A stretch of DNA of 11,898 nt from an uncultured bacterium (GTDB lineage Bacteria; Cyanobacteriota; Vampirovibrionia; Gastranaerophilales; Gastranaerophilaceae). A program made the position numbers and the translations under genes. The DNA is taken from positions 1-11,898 of the forward strand of contig CACZPB010000153.1 in NCBI GenBank assembly GCA_902782905.1, given 5' to 3'. Numbering within the stretch: position 1 is the first letter of the stretch; each line of letters begins with the position of its first letter. Below the pieces are notes generated by a model. It searched no databases, was not told the origin of the DNA, and was given only the letters and a program-made list of their open reading frames with translations. Of this stretch, positions 8,584 to 11,898 are shown piece after piece.

Positions 8584-8694
8584 TTATTTGCCGATTGCAA
8601 CAAGCATAAACGCACTCATACCAAGCATCCACAGGATAAATGATATTGTAATTATGCCAACGATTAATTTTTTATGTTCTCTAAAAAATTCCAT
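8584..8694 (-). CDS. 36-residue single-span membrane microprotein
   Basis: A small protein of 36 residues, MEFFREHKKLIVGIITISFI and 16 more ending LVAIGK. A charged N-terminus (R5, E6, H7, K8, K9) is followed by one hydrophobic span of about 25 residues (10-34) with W22, G25 and S27, so it is expected in the inner membrane. GAGGTGAAT directly before the ATG (8703-8695) is a near-perfect Shine-Dalgarno sequence with 5-base spacing, the best on the minus strand here. Its TAA is 15 bases from the start of the M23 peptidase gene, so it leads the envelope operon. I do not recognise a family. The N-terminus vaguely recalls the anchor of PpiD/SurA-type chaperones, but nothing follows it. Coding status rests on the start signal, topology and position. 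Confidence 0.72.
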   Translation of the reverse strand: MEFFREHKKLIVGIITISFILWMLGMSAFMLVAIGK

Positions 8695-8709
8695 ATTCAC
8701 CTCTTTTAT

Positions 8710-8743
8710 ATCATATTACAAAAAAAGAATATGGACAATTATA
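8710..8743 (-). promoter_or_regulatory. Candidate promoters of the envelope operon
   Basis: Two minus-strand options lie upstream of the microprotein. TTGTCC (8738-8733), 17 bases, TATGAT (8715-8710) would give a leader of about 8 bases. A perfect TATAAT (8743-8738) without a clear -35 would give a leader of about 37 bases. Either could serve the chain from the microprotein through the M23 peptidase and lptD to the aldolase. Confidence 0.4.
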
Positions 8744-8819
8744 TATTAAATTTGTAAAAATAATTGATTAATAATCGGACACAATCAACATTGAACATCT
8801 TATACCCCCCCGTCATCCA

Positions 8820-8842
8820 ATCACTTCGTTACTTCGTCACTT
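8820..8842 (-). repeat. AAGT-octamer array, three units
   Basis: Read on the minus strand, the units are AAGTGACG, AAGTAACG and AAGTGATT (8842 down, ending at 8820 less the final T). They share the 8-base period and AAGTGA core of the array after gatC at 9493-9528. The segment lies beside other repeat-like sequence in the gap. Confidence 0.7.
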
Positions 8843-8870
8843 TAAAAAAACGACAATCAAAAGTTTTGGC

Positions 8871-8929
8871 GATTCTTCGGACTCCGTATAATAAAAATAG
8901 ATTTCTTTAATAATTTTCCTCAGAATGAC
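8871..8929 (-). repeat. Dispersed-repeat-like intergenic segment
   Basis: On the minus strand the segment opens with GTCATTCTGAGG (8929-8918) and closes with CGGAGTCCGAAGAATC (8886-8871). The pairing of CATTCTGAGG with CGAAGAATC recalls, from memory, the short repeats that are scattered between genes in many bacteria and give spurious HSEERS-type peptides. Copy number in this genome cannot be seen from one window. Confidence 0.4.
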
Positions 8930-8981
8930 TGTCTATTGTACAGGTGTGTTTTTCAGCTGAATGTTTACAATCGTAAAACAT
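8907..8981 (-). CDS. Possible 24-residue Cys/His peptide (doubtful)
   Basis: An ORF of 24 codons, beginning MFYDCKHSAEKHTC and ending HSEENY. GGAGGA sits 3-4 bases before the ATG, a good Shine-Dalgarno sequence although close. It has two Cys and three His. Against it, the last third lies in the dispersed-repeat-like segment, the GGAGG is half of the CCTCC/GGAGG inverted repeat, and no clear promoter or terminator frames it. It is recorded as a candidate only. Confidence 0.2.
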   Translation of the reverse strand: MFYDCKHSAEKHTCTIDSHSEENY

Positions 8982-9173
8982 CGTTCCTCCATTAATTGGG
9001 AGGCTAGATAGGATGCAACAATTTTTATCAAACCGCTAGGGTAACTTCTTCACGTGATTACATTCCTTTGAATTAAAAATTCATCCATGATACATGTTCC
9101 ACATATGATGAACAATATAACAATATATTAGAATTCCGTTACAAAAGTTTACACATAAATTCCTTTTTTTTGA

Positions 9174-9182
9174 TGGTAAAAT
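9174..9182 (+). promoter_or_regulatory. Candidate extended -10 promoter of gatC
   Basis: TGGTAAAAT fits an extended -10 (TG, one base, TAAAAT at 9177-9182). Transcription would begin near 9189, just before the GGAG at 9192-9195 that serves gatC. No -35 at the usual distance is clear; TTTACA at 9148-9153 is too far away. Confidence 0.4.
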
Positions 9183-9203
9183 GTTATTATTGGAGAAAAA
9201 ATT

Positions 9204-9485
9204 ATGATTACAATTAAAGATGTTGAACACGTTGCAAAACTTGCAAGATTAGAGCTTACGGAAGAAGAAAAAGAAAAATTCACTAAACAGCTTGGAGATG
9301 TGCTAAAGCACGTTGATGCCATGAACGAAGTTGATACTTCTAATGTAGAACCTATGGCACACGCTATTGACTTTGTTAACGTTACCAGAGAAGACAAAGT
9401 TTATTATGAACAAACTAAAGAAGAGCTCATGAAGAATGCTCCGGATGAAGAAAACGGTTTCTTTAGAGTTCCAAAAATCAATTAG
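9204..9485 (+). CDS. gatC: Asp/Glu-tRNA amidotransferase subunit C
   Basis: A 93-residue protein with the GatC pattern: an N-terminal helical part I-KDVEHVAKLARLELTEEEKEKF (4-26), a central VLKHVDAMNEVDTSNVEPMAH segment (33-53), and a C-terminal PDEENGFFRVPKI (80-92). GatC wraps round GatA and holds it to GatB in the complex that converts misacylated Glu-tRNA-Gln or Asp-tRNA-Asn to the correct Gln or Asn form. Its length is normal. GGAG at 9192-9195 with an 8-base spacing supports the ATG at 9204. gatA and gatB are not in the window. It lies 125 bases upstream of pyrG on the same strand, separated by opposed octamer arrays. Confidence 0.96.
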   Translation: MITIKDVEHVAKLARLELTEEEKEKFTKQLGDVLKHVDAMNEVDTSNVEPMAHAIDFVNVTREDKVYYEQTKEELMKNAPDEENGFFRVPKIN

Positions 9486-9492
9486 CTCAGGG

Positions 9493-9528
9493 AAGTGATT
9501 AAGTGACTAAGTGATTAAGTGACTAAGT
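9493..9528 (+). repeat. AAGTGATT/AAGTGACT tandem array after gatC
   Basis: Four and a half 8-base units: AAGTGATT (9493), AAGTGACT (9501), AAGTGATT (9509), AAGTGACT (9517), AAGT (9525). It is therefore two perfect copies of a 16-base unit plus a stub. It begins 8 bases after the gatC stop. Confidence 0.93.
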
Positions 9529-9555
9529 TCATTTAATTCTTATTATTTTATACGG

Positions 9556-9590
9556 ACTTATTAACTTATTAACTTATTGACTTATTAACT
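9556..9590 (+). repeat. ACTTATTA tandem array before pyrG
   Basis: Four 8-base units, ACTTATTA, ACTTATTA, ACTTATTG, ACTTATTA, then ACT. It is in opposite sense to the array at 9493-9528. The two could fold together with 27 of 35 positions paired: each TAAGT block pairs, with two mismatches per period around one A-T pair. The loop would be 9529-9555. It might act as a weak terminator or attenuator, or it may simply be a repeat insertion. Confidence 0.9.
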
Positions 9591-9591
9591 C

Positions 9592-9604
9592 CTCCTGCAA
9601 GGAG
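9592..9604 (+). promoter_or_regulatory. Hairpin sequestering the pyrG ribosome binding site
   Basis: CTCCT (9592-9596) can pair perfectly with AGGAG (9600-9604) round a GCA loop. The right arm is the Shine-Dalgarno sequence of pyrG (AAGGAG, six bases before the ATG). Flanking TTAT and ATAA could lengthen the stem across a 3x3 internal loop. Translational control of pyrG is a possible consequence, but this is inference. Confidence 0.45.
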
Positions 9605-9610
9605 AATATA

Positions 9611-11221
9611 ATGACTAAATACATTTTTATAACAGGCGGTGTTGTAAGTTCTCTGGGAAAGGGAATTATAGGCGCATCACTGGGTAAGCTTTTAAGAGCA
9701 AGAGGATTTTCTGTTGCTATACAAAAATTTGACCCATATATAAACGTTGATCCCGGAACAATGAGTCCTTTTCAGCACGGAGAAGTTTTTGTAACCGATG
9801 ACGGCGCAGAAACAGACCTTGACTTGGGTCACTACGAAAGATTTATTGACTCAAATTTTTCTCGCCTCAGCAGTGTTACATCAGGAAGTGTATACCAAAC
9901 TGTTATACAAAAAGAACGCAGAGGAGATTACCTCGGAGCAACAGTTCAAGTTATTCCGCATATTACAAATGAAATAAAATCACGCTTAGTTAAAGCTCAA
10001 AAACAGTTTAAGCCGGATTTTCAAATAATTGAAATCGGAGGCACAATAGGTGACATCGAAGGTCTGCCGTTTATTGAAGCAATAAGACAATTCAAAACAG
10101 AGGCCGGAATTGGAAACGCAATAAATGTACACTGTACATTGCTTCCGTATCTTCCAACCTCGGGAGAGCTTAAAACAAAACCTTCTCAACACAGCGTAAA
10201 TGTACTGAGAAGCTATGGTCTGCAACCTGAAATTCTTGTTTGCAGAACCTCTAAACCTATTCCAAAAACGGAAAAAGAAAAACTTGCACTCTTCTGCTCT
10301 GTGTCCAAAGATGCAGTAATTGAGTGCCGTGACATGAAAAGCATTTACGAAGTTCCGCTGGCTCTTGAGGAACAAAATTTTGCGAATGTTGTACTGAAAC
10401 TTTTGCAAACACCTGCAAGAGAAGCTAATCTTACGAAATGGAAGGAATTGGTAGAAAAAATTAACCACCCGAAAGCAACAATAAAAATTGCAATAGCAGG
10501 AAAATACACAAAACTTTCCGATGCTTATATTTCAGTCGTTGAATCCATCAAACATGCCGGATACGCTGATGATGTAAAGACGGAGATTAAGTGGATAAAT
10601 TCCGAAGACTGCGTGGACAGGGTTAAATGCAAAGAGCTTTTAGCTGATGTAGACGGTGTAATTGTCCCCGGAGGATTCGGCATAAGAGGAATTGAAGGAA
10701 AATTGAATGTCATCAAGTACGTAAGAGAAAATAACGTTCCATTCCTCGGAATTTGTCTTGGGATGCAATGTGCCGTTATTGAATACGCAAGAAATGTAGC
10801 GAAAATTGAAGGCGCAAATTCAACAGAATTTGATGAGAATGCTCAAAATCCAGTAATAGACTTAATGCTTGAACAAAAAAATGTTAAAGGCTATGGAGCA
10901 ACAATGAGACTCGGCGCATACGATTGCAAAGTTAAATCCGGAACAAAGGCGCACGAAGTATACGGTGCTAACAAAATATCAGAACGACACAGACACAGAT
11001 ACGAGGTTAACACCGATTATATAGATATATTGAAGAAAGCAGGACTTATATTCTCCGGTATGTCTCCGGACGGAATGCTCTCTGAAATAGTTGAGCTTCC
11101 TAACCTTGATTGGTTCGTCGCTTGCCAGTTCCACCCTGAATTCAAATCAAGACCCGAAAGACCGCACCCGCTATTCAAGGGATTGATTGACGCAGTCGTA
11201 AAACAACGCGGACTTATTTAA
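9611..11221 (+). CDS. pyrG: CTP synthase (glutamine-hydrolysing)
   Basis: PyrG makes CTP from UTP, ATP and glutamine, the last step of de novo cytidine nucleotide synthesis. At 536 residues it is full length. The N-terminal synthase domain opens with ITGGVVSSLGKGI (7-19, the ATP loop), then QKFDPYINVDPGTMSPFQHGEVFVTDDGAETDLDLGHYERF in the canonical form (38-78), and EIGGTIGDIE (141-150). After a linker near 270-290 comes the class I glutaminase domain, with PGGFG (353-357), GICLGMQ with nucleophile C382, and H508 and E510 in FHPE. AAGGAG (9599-9604) sets the ATG at 9611. The gene shares its strand with gatC, but the octamer arrays between them may part the transcripts. Its stop overlaps the end of the convergent hypothetical gene by 8 bases. 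Confidence 0.98.
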   Translation: MTKYIFITGGVVSSLGKGIIGASLGKLLRARGFSVAIQKFDPYINVDPGTMSPFQHGEVFVTDDGAETDLDLGHYERFIDSNFSRLSSVTSGSVYQTVIQKERRGDYLGATVQVIPHITNEIKSRLVKAQKQFKPDFQIIEIGGTIGDIEGLPFIEAIRQFKTEAGIGNAINVHCTLLPYLPTSGELKTKPSQHSVNVLRSYGLQPEILVCRTSKPIPKTEKEKLALFCSVSKDAVIECRDMKSIYEVPLALEEQNFANVVLKLLQTPAREANLTKWKELVEKINHPKATIKIAIAGKYTKLSDAYISVVESIKHAGYADDVKTEIKWINSEDCVDRVKCKELLADVDGVIVPGGFGIRGIEGKLNVIKYVRENNVPFLGICLGMQCAVIEYARNVAKIEGANSTEFDENAQNPVIDLMLEQKNVKGYGATMRLGAYDCKVKSGTKAHEVYGANKISERHRHRYEVNTDYIDILKKAGLIFSGMSPDGMLSEIVELPNLDWFVACQFHPEFKSRPERPHPLFKGLIDAVVKQRGLI

Positions 11222-11621
11222 CAATTGAGCCGATAACAACCTCTTTATACATATTGTTTTTAGGAGCCGAATTCCCGAGTTTTTTTATTAGTTCAAATCC
11301 AAATTTTAACGGATTACATTTTTTTGAAGAGTTAAATATAAATGGTTCTGACATCTCATAGTCTTCTCTGTTTTTCGGAAATAAAACATTCTTCTTCGGT
11401 GTATATCTTGTAAATATAGCATAAGGATAACCATCCATAGTTGTATAAAGTTCAAAATCGAGCTTTCTTGTGAGATACGCCTTATCTATATTTTTTCTTG
11501 CCTGATTTAATCTTTCAAATTTGCCGTTTTCAACCGCATACTCCGCAAACGCGCGCAAAGACTGGCTGTTTAAAAATTTCGCCCTAAAGTTTGTTGAATA
11601 ATTTGTATTTTGTATTTGCAT
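11214..11621 (-). CDS. Hypothetical protein with NFRA-type leader
   Basis: A 135-residue protein of no recognised family. It begins MQIQNTNYSTNFRAKFLNSQ, a leader of a style I associate with short Gastranaerophilales proteins (N-terminal Ile/Asn/Tyr-rich stretch ending NFRA or similar). A basic helical region (about 20-52) is followed by LDFELYTTMDGYPYAIFTRY (54-73, beta-like) and PFIFNSSKKCNPLKFGFELIKKLG. There is no signal peptide or membrane segment. The frame opens six codons earlier, at 11639, but AAGGA lies within those codons, 7 bases before the ATG at 11621, which is chosen. It converges on pyrG with an 8-base overlap, and the next minus-strand gene ends 46 bases upstream, so the two may be co-transcribed. 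Function is unknown. Confidence 0.75.
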   Translation of the reverse strand: MQIQNTNYSTNFRAKFLNSQSLRAFAEYAVENGKFERLNQARKNIDKAYLTRKLDFELYTTMDGYPYAIFTRYTPKKNVLFPKNREDYEMSEPFIFNSSKKCNPLKFGFELIKKLGNSAPKNNMYKEVVIGSIVK

Positions 11622-11667
11622 AATATCTTCCTTATGCAAAAATAAAACCTTCTAAAAAATTTTTTTG

Positions 11668-11898
11668 CTAATTCAATTTCAAAAACGCTTCTATTTTTGC
11701 CCTGACAGAAGTTGAAGCGTAATCATCTATATCAATATAAAGCCCGTTATATTTATCTGCAAGATACTTTGCAAGTTGAGACTTTGAGCAAAATGCCTGC
11801 GCATAAAATACAGTGGGAACATTCGGGTTAACATACATTTCTAAATCCAAATCAGCAGGAGTACCTGCTTCTACACATCTTGTCCAACCGTAAACATG
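11668..11898 (-). CDS. Hypothetical protein, C-terminal part (runs off the window)
   Basis: The last 76 codons of a longer gene whose start lies beyond the right edge: the frame stays open to base 11898 and ends at TAG (11670-11668). A TTG at 11850 could be called as a start giving 60 residues, but the upstream codons (HVYGWTRCVEAGTPADLD) are protein-like and no Shine-Dalgarno sequence precedes that TTG, so a partial gene is more likely. The visible part has FCSKSQLAKYLADKYNGLYIDIDDY and a helical end. No family is recognised. Confidence 0.7.
   Translation of the reverse strand, partial: HVYGWTRCVEAGTPADLDLEMYVNPNVPTVFYAQAFCSKSQLAKYLADKYNGLYIDIDDYASTSVRAKIEAFLKLN

Larger units (their letters stand above)
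8744..9170. other. Long AT-rich intergenic region with repeat-like sequence
   Basis: About 500 bases separate the envelope operon from gatC without a convincing gene. It holds a C7 run (8805-8811), three AAGT-type octamers (8820-8842), a dispersed-repeat-like segment (8871-8929), a plus-strand TTGGCG-15-TATAAT (8866-8892), and two small hairpins: TGTTTAC/GTAAAaCA (8962-8980) and CCTCC/GGAGG (8986-9003). From 9004 to 9170 I see nothing beyond AT-rich sequence and a weak TTCATC/GATGAA inverted repeat (9080-9112). Confidence 0.6.

Noticed and set aside
9014..9040. An 8-codon ORF from ATG at 9014 (MQQFLSNR) after GGGAGG
   Set aside because: Too short, and the GGGAGG is 10 bases away and part of an inverted repeat. 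Nothing suggests an upstream regulatory ORF.
9986..10468. A 160-residue antisense ORF within pyrG
   Set aside because: It is the shadow of the strongly conserved pyrG frame, with no binding site and a composition typical of antisense reading.
11640..11667. AAAAAATTTTTTT as a terminator between the two right-hand genes
   Set aside because: It is a short A/T palindrome without a GC stem, not enough to call.
11668..11850. A complete 60-residue gene starting at a TTG at 11850
   Set aside because: The frame is open to the window edge with protein-like sequence and no binding site before the TTG, so it is the tail of a longer gene.

Overview
The window looks like ordinary chromosome from an AT-rich, Gram-negative-type bacterium. 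My best guess is a gut Gastranaerophilales/Melainabacteria-like member of the cyanobacterial sister lineages. The reasons are an LptD/OstA-type outer-membrane protein together with an M23 peptidase, a prenyl synthase whose first Asp-rich region reads like cyanobacterial/plant CrtE enzymes, and small hypothetical proteins with an N-terminal NY..NFRA-like leader that I associate from memory with that group. No phage, transposase, CRISPR array, tRNA or rRNA is visible.

Layout. (1) 7-438 (+) is a DUF2023-like protein, converging on der (450-1796, -), the two-domain ribosome-assembly GTPase. (2) A 170-base AT-rich gap holds back-to-back promoters for der and rpsO (1970-2233, +), which ends in a strong hairpin terminator. 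(3) A tight plus-strand cluster follows: rsgA (possibly leaderless), a short-chain prenyl diphosphate synthase overlapping its end, and a divergent PAP2 (DUF212) membrane protein. (4) Converging on it is a minus-strand envelope operon, read 8694 down to 4649: a 36-residue membrane microprotein missing from ordinary ORF calls, a secreted coiled-coil M23 peptidase (TTG start), an LptD-like protein (TTG start), and a class II aldolase whose fifth to thirteenth codons or so run through 23 consecutive A residues. (5) About 500 bases without a convincing gene hold dispersed-repeat-like sequence. (6) gatC and pyrG (+) follow, separated by two opposed octamer arrays. (7) On the right are two minus-strand hypothetical genes, the last running off the window edge.

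How the genes fit together. der, rpsO and rsgA concern the ribosome, der and rsgA being assembly GTPases; gatC supports tRNA charging and pyrG makes CTP. The prenyl synthase and PAP2 protein suggest isoprenoid/polyprenyl-phosphate metabolism, and the minus-strand operon concerns peptidoglycan and outer-membrane assembly.

Most worth a second look are: the A23 tract inside the aldolase, where a change of one base in either direction stops translation almost at once; the octamer repeat family around gatC; the 36-residue membrane protein; and the leaderless-looking rsgA start. I see no clear multi-gene defence or other novel system here.
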